A stretch of DNA of 43,882 nucleotides from a virus. The DNA lies in IMG/VR virus record IMGVR_UViG_3300036944_000945, positions 1 through 43,882 of that record; one strand, given 5' to 3'. The translations under genes were made by a program, and so were the position numbers. This document shows, piece by piece, positions 14,316 to 20,686 of the stretch (positions within the stretch are counted from its first letter, which is position 1; every line of letters starts with the position of its first letter). The notes under the pieces are model-generated. The model ran no database searches. It was not told the DNA's origin and saw only the letters and a program-made list of their open reading frames with translations.

Positions 14316-14345
14316 TATATGCCAGCACATATCAGGCCCCGTCAA
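14316..14345 (-). promoter_or_regulatory. Sigma70-like promoter of the accessory island
   Basis: On the minus strand a -35 box TTGACG (14345-14340) and a -10 box CATATA (14321-14316) are separated by 18 bp. This is the best consensus promoter I can see in the window and it points to the 14270 gene. Confidence 0.65.
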
Positions 14346-14391
14346 TCCCCCTCATTCACATTGCCCATACTTTCAACGCCGACGGGAAAAC

Positions 14392-14660
14392 CGAGTGAGG
14401 ATTCAACCTTCCCCACTCGATCCTCACTTGGATAGTCTAGGGTTGCAAAGCGGCCAGCTCACACCTGCAGCGTGGGCAAGTGGGGTCGAGTGAGGACTCG
14501 TGAATCCTCACTCGATATTTCCAGATTCCTCAATCAATCCAGCACCTTCTCTCTCTAAAACCGAGCGAGTGAGGATTCATAGGGGGGGGGTATATATATA
14601 TCGATAAACGATAAGGGGATGGGTATATACTCCCCCGTCCTCACTCGATCGCCTCACTCG
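14392..14660. repeat. Iteron-like cluster: seven copies of GAGTGAGG, candidate origin or packaging site
   Basis: The core (C)GAGTGAGGA lies on the plus strand at 14392-14404, 14487-14499 and 14566-14578. On the minus strand it lies at 14422-14430 (one mismatch), 14502-14514, 14638-14647 and 14652-14660. Two of them form an 11-bp perfect inverted repeat (14486-14496 and 14505-14515). Three copies end in GATTC or GACTC and one minus copy in GAATC, all GANTC methylation sites. There is no gene here. The site is 0.5 kb before the small terminase gene and between divergent operons, so both replication origin and terminase-binding (pac) site are reasonable. Confidence 0.8.
14581..14636. other. AT-rich segment inside the iteron region
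   Basis: A G-run, then TATATATATATCGATAA, a short direct repeat CGATAA, and GGGTATATACTCCCCC form an AT-rich island in otherwise GC-rich DNA. Its ends are partly complementary (GGGGG-TATATA against TATATAC-TCCCCC). It looks like a DNA-unwinding element beside iterons. Confidence 0.55.
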
Positions 14661-14758
14661 ACAAAAAGCGATTACCAGCCGCTAACCCGCAACCCGCATA
14701 TTGACCTTGCGTTGGCGCGCCCCGGTCACTGATCCCGCCCCGTTTACAGGGGGTGACG

Positions 14759-15154
14759 ATGAACCATTGCGAACAGATAGAACCGGCGGCGGAGGCGCGC
14801 CCCGTCCGGTATGCGGACCAGGCCTATCGGATCACCGGCCCCGTCATCGTTCATTCGCGCGCCGATATCGCCAGCCTCCTCCGCGCGCACCGGATCGCCA
14901 GCAATGAGACGTGCGAGCAATTCGACGGGCGAGCTGGATGGTCCGATCGCTACGTGACGAAAGCGGAACACGGTTACAGGGCCCGGATCACCATTGATCC
15001 GCCGTCCGACGCTTCACCTGCTGGCGAGATCGCCCTTTCATTCATGGCGGAGGTTTGGCTCGAGACGGCCGGGATCGCCCTCGTGCTCATGCCTGCAGAG
15101 CTTGCCCAGTCGATCGGCGCGGTTCCGGCGCCTAAGCGGGATTGCACGCGTTGA
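14759..15154 (+). CDS. Putative HTH regulator at the start of the late region (131 aa)
   Basis: Residues about 35-70 look like a helix-turn-helix: DIASLLRAHRIASNETCEQF, then GRAGWSDRYVTKAEHG. The C-terminus is hydrophobic (WLETAGIALVLMPAELAQSI). Proteins with this layout occur in alphaproteobacterial prophages. The ATG at 14759 follows AGGGGGTGA. Located between the iteron region and the terminase, it is a good candidate for a late-gene or iteron-binding regulator. That role is inference. Confidence 0.7.
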   Translation: MNHCEQIEPAAEARPVRYADQAYRITGPVIVHSRADIASLLRAHRIASNETCEQFDGRAGWSDRYVTKAEHGYRARITIDPPSDASPAGEIALSFMAEVWLETAGIALVLMPAELAQSIGAVPAPKRDCTR

Positions 15155-15690
15155 GCGCCGATGCGCACCCGATCATTGACGAAAAGGCGAGGGCGGCCGT
15201 TGCGATTGCACGCGCGCCACAGATTAGGCCGCGATTGCAAGAGGCTTGCACCCTCATTGTGACAGAGGGGCTATCGCAACAAGATGCCGCCCGCCGTGCC
15301 GGTATGACGCCGCACAGTCTCAACGTGGCGATGAAAAAGCCTCACGTTCGGGCGTTCCTTTCCTCTGTCAAACACGCGTGGTTGGAGTCTCGGACGTCCA
15401 AGGCGTGGTTGAACGTGGCCCAGTTGGCCGACTCCGCGTGCTCGGAGGACGTCCGGCTAAAGGCGAACCGAGTATTCCTAGAGGCTGCAGGCGAGCTTGG
15501 CGCGAAGGGTGCGGACCCTAACGCTACGGCCCGGACCCTTGTGCAAATCGTGGTCAATGCGGCGCAAGGCATAGGGCATCTGCCTGCTAGTCAGATGCCC
15601 GGCGTCATAGAAGCCCCGGCGTATCAACCGATTCAGCCGGACACGTCCAACTCATGGGCAGTTGGATGCGATGAGTCGGACGATGGATAG
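15151..15690 (+). CDS. Terminase small subunit-like protein
   Basis: The N-terminal half has a helix-turn-helix, LSQQDAARRAGMTPHSLNVA, followed by KKPHVRAFLSSVKHAWLESR and a helical oligomerisation-type segment (DVRLKANRVFLEAAGELGAK). This order is typical of small terminases that recognise packaging sites. The start is uncertain: TTG at 15151 overlaps the previous stop (TTGA), and TTG at 15142 is also in frame. The iteron cluster 0.5 kb upstream is a natural candidate for its target. The large subunit is unusually far away, at 21332. Confidence 0.75.
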   Translation: MSADAHPIIDEKARAAVAIARAPQIRPRLQEACTLIVTEGLSQQDAARRAGMTPHSLNVAMKKPHVRAFLSSVKHAWLESRTSKAWLNVAQLADSACSEDVRLKANRVFLEAAGELGAKGADPNATARTLVQIVVNAAQGIGHLPASQMPGVIEAPAYQPIQPDTSNSWAVGCDESDDG

Positions 15691-15800
15691 GCCCCTAGTG
15701 CCCCCGGTTAACGGCCGTCCGTTTGGGGGCGCCCGTTCCCGATCGGCCCCCTGCCGGGCGCCTCGCATCGCCGGGCAGGTTCCGCCCAGGCCGGGGGGCC

Positions 15801-15813
15801 GGGGGGGGGGGGG
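15801..15813 (+). repeat. Homopolymeric G13 tract
   Basis: Thirteen consecutive G residues, preceded by another G6, lie between the small terminase and the first structural-type gene. Such tracts are slippage-prone in replication and sequencing, so the exact length is uncertain. Confidence 0.85.
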
Positions 15814-15823
15814 TAATCGCGGC

Positions 15824-15885
15824 GGGTGTCGGACCCGACAGGTGTCACCCCCGCATTTTTTCCAAGCCGGACCTCATTTTTTTTT
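15824..15885 (+). terminator. Probable terminator with two T-runs after the small terminase
   Basis: GGGTG (15824-15828) and CACCC (15846-15850) enclose an inner stem GTCGG/CCGAC. T6 (15856-15861) and T9 (15877-15885) follow. Together they would end transcription from the terminase gene, although the first T-run is separated from the stem by a few bases. Confidence 0.55.
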
Positions 15886-15903
15886 CAGCCCCCGGAAACG
15901 CCC

Positions 15904-16506
15904 ATGACCACTGTTCGCCGCGGCATACCGACGAGCTTGCCGGTTGAGATTGACGAAACTGCTCGCAAGCTCCGCCGCACTCTGCAGGGGAAAGAGAACT
16001 TCACGGGCATCAAGGTCGAGAACCAGCGCGTCGAGGATTTTCTGGCCAAGACGGACGGCTCTAAGCTGACGAGCGCATCGGGGCTGAACACAGCGGTGGT
16101 TGAGACCGCTGCGATCGAGTTGGCGGGTGCGTCGGCTTACCTGTCGGCATTTCAGGACACGGCGCAGACGCTGTCGACGACGGAGCAGAACTGCCAGGGG
16201 GTGACGTTCACGACGACGGGCGAGAACCTGGAGGTTTTTTTCAGCTTCTACATGAACGTCTGGCACCCGGCGGGTGGGGACATCGACATTACGCTGCGGC
16301 TTTATCGGCAGGGCACGCTGATCTGGGACTTCGTCGTTGAGGCGACAGGCGGTGACTTTGCCTTTGGCTGGCAGTCGGTGGTGGTGACGGATGCGCCGGC
16401 TGCTGGGAGTTACCTGTATCAACTGACCACGCAGACATCTGTCGCGACGTTCTCCACGGCGACGGCGTCCTCGAGGTTCCTGAGTGTGACGGAGCGCAAG
16501 CGATGA
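15904..16506 (+). CDS. Probable structural protein, beta-rich (200 aa)
   Basis: After a helical N-terminus (LPVEIDETARKLRRTLQGKE), the protein is a Thr/Ser/Gly-rich beta sandwich type (ITLRLYRQGTLIWDFVVEAT, then GSYLYQLTTQTSVATF). This resembles phage virion surface or fibre-associated proteins. The start at 15904 follows GGAAACG. It opens the late cluster together with the small gene at 16503. No specific family is recognised. Confidence 0.65.
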   Translation: MTTVRRGIPTSLPVEIDETARKLRRTLQGKENFTGIKVENQRVEDFLAKTDGSKLTSASGLNTAVVETAAIELAGASAYLSAFQDTAQTLSTTEQNCQGVTFTTTGENLEVFFSFYMNVWHPAGGDIDITLRLYRQGTLIWDFVVEATGGDFAFGWQSVVVTDAPAAGSYLYQLTTQTSVATFSTATASSRFLSVTERKR

Positions 16507-16754
16507 GCCGGGCGATGGTGGTTGAGACGGCGACGGGGGCCATACAGCGCGTGCTGGTTGGCGACCCGACGATGATGGCGGATCAGGTTGCTGCGGGCCA
16601 GTCGCTGTGGGTCATGGGTGAAGGCGACGACGGGGCCAAGATCAACGATCGGTGGCTGGTGGTTGGCGAGGCCGGGGAGTTCGAGATCCTGCCGGGCGCG
16701 CCTGCCGGTCTTGGAGTGCCGGCGGGTGCGATCCATTTCGTGATGTCGGAATGA
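16503..16754 (+). CDS. Hypothetical protein (83 aa)
   Basis: It is coupled to the preceding gene by ATGA. The sequence begins MSRAMVVETATGAIQRVLVG and is a small beta-rich domain ending VPAGAIHFVMSE. The pairing with the upstream structural-type gene suggests a virion or chaperone role, but no motif confirms it. A GTGCGTTGAG motif follows at 16759. Confidence 0.65.
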   Translation: MSRAMVVETATGAIQRVLVGDPTMMADQVAAGQSLWVMGEGDDGAKINDRWLVVGEAGEFEILPGAPAGLGVPAGAIHFVMSE

Positions 16755-16758
16755 CCTT

Positions 16759-16768
16759 GTGCGTTGAG
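16759..16768 (+). promoter_or_regulatory. Late-region motif GTGCGTTGAG, copy 1 (before the lysis cassette)
   Basis: Exact copy of the repeated decamer. It lies 40 bases before an ATG at 16799 (a possible 14-codon leader) and 75 bases before the TM/coiled-coil gene. Confidence 0.6.
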
Positions 16769-16833
16769 GGCGCGCGGCCTGCTGGGCGAGGTGCGGGGAT
16801 GCAAACGCGCGCTGTGACCACCCGCATTGAGGC

Positions 16834-17067
16834 ATGCCTGTGACCCTGCACTCTGATGCCCGCAAGCTGAACTGGGCCATGATTGGCGTGATTGTTGCGC
16901 TGGTCGCTCAGGCCGCGACGTTGGTCTTCTGGGGTGGTGGGATCAACCAGCGCGTCTCCACCCTTGAGCGCGCGGTTACGCCGCTGGAGGACGGGACGCT
17001 TGCCCGGCTGGATGAGCGGACAGAGGCGATGCAGAAGCAGCTTGACCGCATTGAGCGCGCCCGATGA
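16834..17067 (+). CDS. Lysis-cassette membrane protein with TM and coiled coil (holin/antiholin-like)
   Basis: One transmembrane segment is clear at residues about 14-34 (WAMIGVIVALVAQAATLVFW). A heptad-like coiled coil follows (VSTLERAVTPLEDGTLARLD, then MQKQLDRIERAR). This one-TM plus coiled-coil layout is like XhlA-type haemolysin or pinholin/antiholin proteins. It is coupled to a second small membrane protein and the endolysin, so it is probably part of the holin system. Which of the two forms the lesion is not decided by sequence. Confidence 0.72.
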   Translation: MPVTLHSDARKLNWAMIGVIVALVAQAATLVFWGGGINQRVSTLERAVTPLEDGTLARLDERTEAMQKQLDRIERAR

Positions 17068-17303
17068 CTGACCACACTGCACTGCCGGATCACCCCATGC
17101 GGGCGCACTGGGCATGGCAGATGTTTGACCGCCTGTGGCGTCCGTCTGCTGGTTGGGTCGTGGTGGTGGGTCTGGCCTACGCCGGCGTGATTGGCCCCGC
17201 GATCGAGAAGCCGATGGCCGAGGGTTACCTTGTCGCCTGGCTCACCTTCTGCGCGGCGATGCTGGGCTTGAAGACGATTGAGAAAATCCGGGGGGTGGCG
17301 TGA
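17064..17303 (+). CDS. Putative holin (79 aa, two transmembrane segments)
   Basis: Two hydrophobic segments are visible, about residues 31-48 (GWVVVVGLAYAGVIGP) and 54-71 (GYLVAWLTFCAAMLGL), separated by a short charged loop. The C-terminus is basic (KTIEKIRGVA). Size, topology and the TGATG overlap with the endolysin gene support a holin that permeabilises the inner membrane to release or activate the endolysin. Confidence 0.78.
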   Translation: MTDHTALPDHPMRAHWAWQMFDRLWRPSAGWVVVVGLAYAGVIGPAIEKPMAEGYLVAWLTFCAAMLGLKTIEKIRGVA

Positions 17304-17728
17304 TGCCGTACCGTCTGTCCGACCGCTCCAAGCGGAACCTTGCTGGTGTGCATCCTGACATGGTTGCGGTCGTGGCTCGCGCCATTGAGATCAGCCCTGC
17401 TGACTTCATGGTGATTGAGGGTGTCCGCACGCCGGAGCGTCAGGCCGAGTTGTATGCGCAGGGGCGCACCAAGCCGGGCAAGAAGGTGACGTGGACGTTG
17501 AAGTCCAACCACTTCAAGCAGGCGGATGGGTTTGGCCGCGCGGTCGACCTGCTGCCGGAGCCGTATGACTGGAAAGACCCTGGCCAGTTTGACAAGGTCG
17601 CGCGGGCGATGCGTGAGGCCGCTCAGCAGTTGGGCGTGAAGATCCGCTGGGGTGGCGACTGGGATCAGGACGGCCGGGCCCGCGAGAAGGGTGAGACCGA
17701 TTCACCCCACTTTGAGCTCGCCAAGTGA
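17303..17728 (+). CDS. Endolysin, M15-family peptidase (L-Ala-D-Glu type)
   Basis: The zinc-binding peptidase signature is complete: SNHFKQADGFGRAVDLLP gives the H and D ligands in the S-x-H...G-x-A-x-D pattern, and DSPHFEL gives the second His. FMVIEGVRTPERQAELYAQG is the typical N-terminal part. At 141 residues it matches phage T5-type endolysins. There is no signal peptide, so it depends on the holin. It cleaves the peptide stem of peptidoglycan. I use the ATG at 17303 (TGATG overlap) over the GTG at 17300. Confidence 0.92.
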   Translation: MPYRLSDRSKRNLAGVHPDMVAVVARAIEISPADFMVIEGVRTPERQAELYAQGRTKPGKKVTWTLKSNHFKQADGFGRAVDLLPEPYDWKDPGQFDKVARAMREAAQQLGVKIRWGGDWDQDGRAREKGETDSPHFELAK

Positions 17729-18054
17729 CCCGCGCCCTGCTTGCCCTGCTGGCTGTGGCGGTGCTGGCGACGGGCGTGCAGACGTTCCGTGCTGATCGAC
17801 TGAAGGCGGCGCTGGCTGTTGCCAATGCCGAGTTGAAACTGCTGCGTGAGTACCGCGACACTGCAATGGCGGATGCGCAGATCCAGGCCGACCAGTGCCT
17901 GTCCCGCGTGAACGAGGCCCGCAAGTCGGCCCGGCGCATCGAGACCATCATCGAGAGGCCGACCCATGTTGACCCCCAAGGCTGCGCTGTGCGCGAGCTT
18001 GTTCCTGCTGGCGAGTTGCGCGAAGCCCTCCAGCCCGCCGCTCCTTCCGCCTAG
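17725..18054 (+). CDS. Inner-membrane spanin (Rz-like)
   Basis: It has an N-terminal membrane anchor (LLALLAVAVLATGVQTF) and a periplasmic coiled coil (ADRLKAALAVANAELKLLRE, then QADQCLSRVNEARKSARRIE). This is the layout of i-spanins, which span the periplasm with an o-spanin and fuse the membranes at the end of lysis. The GTG start overlaps the endolysin stop. The o-spanin gene begins inside it in another frame. Confidence 0.85.
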   Translation: MTRALLALLAVAVLATGVQTFRADRLKAALAVANAELKLLREYRDTAMADAQIQADQCLSRVNEARKSARRIETIIERPTHVDPQGCAVRELVPAGELREALQPAAPSA

Positions 18055-18232
18055 CCTCTGCACTGAGGTCCGGGCGGAGCCGGGGTTGCCGGACGGCGCC
18101 GGCGTTGTTGCTCCCGTTACTGATGCCGAGCGCGACGCGACCCGCGAACTGCTGGGGTGGGTCGCCGAGGTGCTGGACTGGGGCCGGGAGAATGAGGCGA
18201 GAGCCCGGACGACGAAGGGGCTGTGCGGATGA
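17966..18232 (+). CDS. Outer-membrane spanin lipoprotein (Rz1-like), nested in the i-spanin gene
   Basis: The protein starts MLTPKAALCASLFLLASCAK: a signal peptide with a lipobox LLASC, so the Cys would be lipidated. It is followed by a Pro-rich stretch (PSSPPLLPPSLC), usual for Rz1. The first 89 bases overlap the i-spanin gene in a different frame. At 88 residues it is somewhat longer than typical Rz1, with a C-terminal helix (ERDATRELLGWVAEVLDWGR). Confidence 0.85.
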   Translation: MLTPKAALCASLFLLASCAKPSSPPLLPPSLCTEVRAEPGLPDGAGVVAPVTDAERDATRELLGWVAEVLDWGRENEARARTTKGLCG

Positions 18233-19440
18233 CCGGCCTAAGGTTCACCCCGCCGCAGGACGCGATCCCGACGGAGGAGCTGCTGGCGTTCTGCGAGACG
18301 GAGCGTCAGCGCGAGTGCGTTCAGGCCCTGATCGACATCCGCAGCATGGCTCATGCGGCCAAGCACCTGAACACGGACGAGCGGAACTTCCGCCGCCTGA
18401 TCTCCCAGATCCGGGCGCGTGCGGCGGTCGGGGGGTATGCTCCAAACTCTGACAACATGCGGCACCCCACGCCTGAGGGCTTCACGGTCAAGCGCCGATC
18501 TGCCCGGTTTGACAAAGAGGGCGCGCCTGCCGGCGGGTGGGTCATCTCCGAGCCCGACAAAGAGCGCCAGGCCGAGATGCTGCGCGAGTGGATCGAGCAC
18601 CTGTCTCTTGGCGCCCGCGGCCTCTCGCCGATGGTGCCGGTGCCCGCGTACACGATCAAAAGCATGCTGGTCAGCTACAAGTTTGGCGATCCACACTTCG
18701 GCATGGAGTCGGGCCCCGAGGCTGGTGGCGACAAGTTTGACCTGGACGAGGCAGACCGGATCACGCGCGCCGGCATTGACCGGCTCGTGCAGGTGGCCCC
18801 CGCCGCTGAGACCTGCATCGTCGAGGTGATTGGCGACGCCATGCACGCGAACGACGGGTCCAACCTGACGCCGCAACACAAGAACCCGCTGGACGTCGAC
18901 AATCGCGGCTTCCGGCACGCCCTGCTCAAGTCGGCGGAGGCATGGCGCTACGTCATCCTGCGTGCGCTTGAACGACACGACCGCGTCGTGGTCTGGTTCC
19001 TTGAAGGCAATCACGACCCTGAATCATCCGCGGCGATTGCCCTGGCTCTCGCCTTCTACTTCGACAACGAGCCGCGCGTGGAGATCGACCTGTCTCCGGC
19101 CGTGTTCCGCTACCTCCGCTTTGGCAAATGCCTGCTTGGCGCGCACCACGGCGACCGCGTGAAGATGCAGGACTTGCCCCTGCTCATGGCGGTCGACCGG
19201 CCGGTTGACTGGGGGCAGACAGAGTTCCGCTACATCTCGACCGGGCATATCCACCACGACGTCGTCAAGGAGGTGCAGGGTGTCAGGGTCGAGAGCCTGC
19301 GCACACTGGCCGGCAAGGACCCCTACCACGCCTTCAAGGGCTACCGCTCGCTCCGCGACACGCGCTGCGTTGTCTATCACGAGGACTACGGCGAGATCGA
19401 ACGGTACACCGTGGGAGCGGCAATGCTGGAGGCGGCATGA
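18229..19440 (+). CDS. Metallophosphoesterase with N-terminal HTH-like domain
   Basis: The calcineurin-like phosphoesterase motifs are all present: GDPHFG (residues 153-158), GDAMHAND (202-209), GNHD (260-263), GAHHGD (304-309) and GHIHHD (339-344), supplying the two-metal site. The first 70 residues contain an HTH-like segment (SMAHAAKHLNTDERNFRRLI), so the protein may bind DNA. Related phages carry such enzymes near the terminase. A nuclease or phosphatase acting on DNA or nucleotides is likely, but the substrate is unknown. The start at 18229 overlaps the o-spanin stop by ATGA. Confidence 0.87.
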   Translation: MTGLRFTPPQDAIPTEELLAFCETERQRECVQALIDIRSMAHAAKHLNTDERNFRRLISQIRARAAVGGYAPNSDNMRHPTPEGFTVKRRSARFDKEGAPAGGWVISEPDKERQAEMLREWIEHLSLGARGLSPMVPVPAYTIKSMLVSYKFGDPHFGMESGPEAGGDKFDLDEADRITRAGIDRLVQVAPAAETCIVEVIGDAMHANDGSNLTPQHKNPLDVDNRGFRHALLKSAEAWRYVILRALERHDRVVVWFLEGNHDPESSAAIALALAFYFDNEPRVEIDLSPAVFRYLRFGKCLLGAHHGDRVKMQDLPLLMAVDRPVDWGQTEFRYISTGHIHHDVVKEVQGVRVESLRTLAGKDPYHAFKGYRSLRDTRCVVYHEDYGEIERYTVGAAMLEAA

Positions 19441-19616
19441 CCCCCGGCGCGCCCGAGCATGTGGCCTGGGTGGCCGAGCAGTTGGCCAAGAACAAGCGCG
19501 CCTCCGCCAAGCGCGCACGATGGGCCGCGCGCCTTGGCCGCCCGTTCCCGAGATCTGCTACCGACCTGCGGCCGGACCCCGGCACGCTGGATGACCGCGA
19601 CCCGGAGATGGGCTGA
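19437..19616 (+). CDS. Hypothetical basic small protein (59 aa)
   Basis: The frame is coupled by ATGA to the phosphoesterase and by TGATG to the next gene. The middle is basic (LAKNKRASAKRARWAARLGR) and the C-terminus acidic. No family is recognised. The overlaps on both sides are the main support for it being a gene. Confidence 0.6.
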   Translation: MTPGAPEHVAWVAEQLAKNKRASAKRARWAARLGRPFPRSATDLRPDPGTLDDRDPEMG

Positions 19617-19819
19617 TGGACGACTGGGACGACGAAGACTGGCTGCCGTGGTTTGAGGTTGGTTCCAGTTGTGAACTGAGCGGGCAGGAGGAGCCGCCGC
19701 GGTTCAGGTCCGTAAGCCCCGCCGCTCACCGCGCCTTTCAGATCGGCAGGGCCATAAAGGCGCAGGAGGATGCCGCCTCGCAATGCGTCCCCATTGGCTT
19801 TCACCGCCCCGTGCGTTGA
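19616..19819 (+). CDS. Hypothetical acidic small protein (67 aa)
   Basis: It starts with MDDWDDEDWLPWFEVGSSCE, a strongly acidic, Trp-rich N-terminus, and ends with a Val-Arg-stop that lies inside the GTGCGTTGAG motif at 19811. No known motif is seen. It is coupled to the preceding gene by TGATG. Confidence 0.6.
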   Translation: MDDWDDEDWLPWFEVGSSCELSGQEEPPRFRSVSPAAHRAFQIGRAIKAQEDAASQCVPIGFHRPVR

Positions 19820-19820
19820 G
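19811..19820 (+). promoter_or_regulatory. Late-region motif GTGCGTTGAG, copy 2
   Basis: Exact copy overlapping the end of the preceding gene. It is 36 bases before an ATG at 19847 and 51 before the better-supported ATG at 19862. Confidence 0.55.
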
Positions 19821-19861
19821 CGCAGGCCAGCCCGGACGCCTCCTCCATGCAGGAGGGGCGC

Positions 19862-20215
19862 ATGCTGAAAACCCTGATTGCAGCCTTGGCTGTCACATTC
19901 GCACCCACCATGTCAGGCCCCTCCGCCTCCATGCAGGACGTCCGGATCTTTGTGCCGAGCCCTGAAGCGGTCGAGGCACCGCCGGCGCAATACGACCGCG
20001 CCCCCGACGCCCCGTTCGTCGTCATCGTCGGCACGCCCCATCAGGTGCACGGCGCCTGCGGCGGCGCATCCCTGCCGGCCCGCGACATCATCATGGCCTG
20101 CACCTTCATGCCCAGGCGCGTGATCGTCATGCCGCACTGCACGCCCGCGCAGGATGCCTATTGCGGCAAGCTCCTTCGTCACGAGATGGCGCACCTGAAC
20201 GGCTGGGTTCACTGA
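19862..20215 (+). CDS. Predicted secreted protein with an HExxH metalloprotease motif
   Basis: The N-terminus (MLKTLIAALAVTFAPTMSGP) looks like a signal peptide. Near the C-terminus RHEMAHLNGW contains HExxH, the zinc and catalytic signature of many metallopeptidases, followed by a third possible ligand in GWVH. Cys residues in the mature part could form disulfides. The ATG at 19862 follows a strong AGGAGGGG ribosome-binding site, whereas the in-frame ATG at 19847 has none. A periplasmic protease role during infection or lysis is possible. The substrate is unknown. Confidence 0.72.
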   Translation: MLKTLIAALAVTFAPTMSGPSASMQDVRIFVPSPEAVEAPPAQYDRAPDAPFVVIVGTPHQVHGACGGASLPARDIIMACTFMPRRVIVMPHCTPAQDAYCGKLLRHEMAHLNGWVH

Positions 20216-20217
20216 CG

Positions 20218-20227
20218 GTGCGTTGAG
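20218..20227 (+). promoter_or_regulatory. Late-region motif GTGCGTTGAG, copy 3
   Basis: Exact copy just after the HExxH gene and 63 bases before the next ATG (20281), which also has its own GGAGA ribosome-binding site. Confidence 0.55.
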
Positions 20228-20280
20228 GGTGATGGCGGTCTGCGGCGTGGTGCGATGAAGTATCGCGACCGGAGACACCT

Positions 20281-20685
20281 ATGCCCCTCTACAAAAGCGC
20301 CAGCGGAGCCGAGTTCGAGGTCGACTCGGTCGAGCAGCGCACCGGCAACACGGTCAAGTCCCGCGTGCCGGCGGTTGTCGTTGTAGGCGAGGACGGCACA
20401 CCTGCCGGCATTGCCGCAAGCGCCTATTCCGACCAGCAGGTTGTGACCGCCAGTGCCGTTGCGCTGACGGCGCGGGCGCTGGTGAACGGCCTTGTCCTCC
20501 GCGCCAAGGAGACGAACGTCGGCAAGGTGTTCGTCGGGGCCTCTGGCGTTACCGCGACCGACGACGGCACCGGCAACGGCTGGGCGCTGCCTGCCGGTGC
20601 AGCCATCAGCCTGCCGGTCAGCAACGCCAGCGCCGTGTTCATTATCGGCACCCCCAACGACGTCGTCTATGTGACGGGGAACTAG
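20281..20685 (+). CDS. Putative virion surface/decoration protein (134 aa)
   Basis: The protein starts MPLYKSASGAEFEVDSVEQR and its second half is a Gly/Ala/Val-rich beta domain (LVLRAKETNVGKVFVGASGV, then NASAVFIIGTPNDVVYVTGN). The N-K-V-F-V-G-x-x-G type strand recurs in phage decoration and tail-associated proteins. It precedes another beta-rich Ser/Thr/Ala protein. Assignment to the virion is inferred from composition and location. Confidence 0.62.
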   Translation: MPLYKSASGAEFEVDSVEQRTGNTVKSRVPAVVVVGEDGTPAGIAASAYSDQQVVTASAVALTARALVNGLVLRAKETNVGKVFVGASGVTATDDGTGNGWALPAGAAISLPVSNASAVFIIGTPNDVVYVTGN

Positions 20686-20686
20686 G

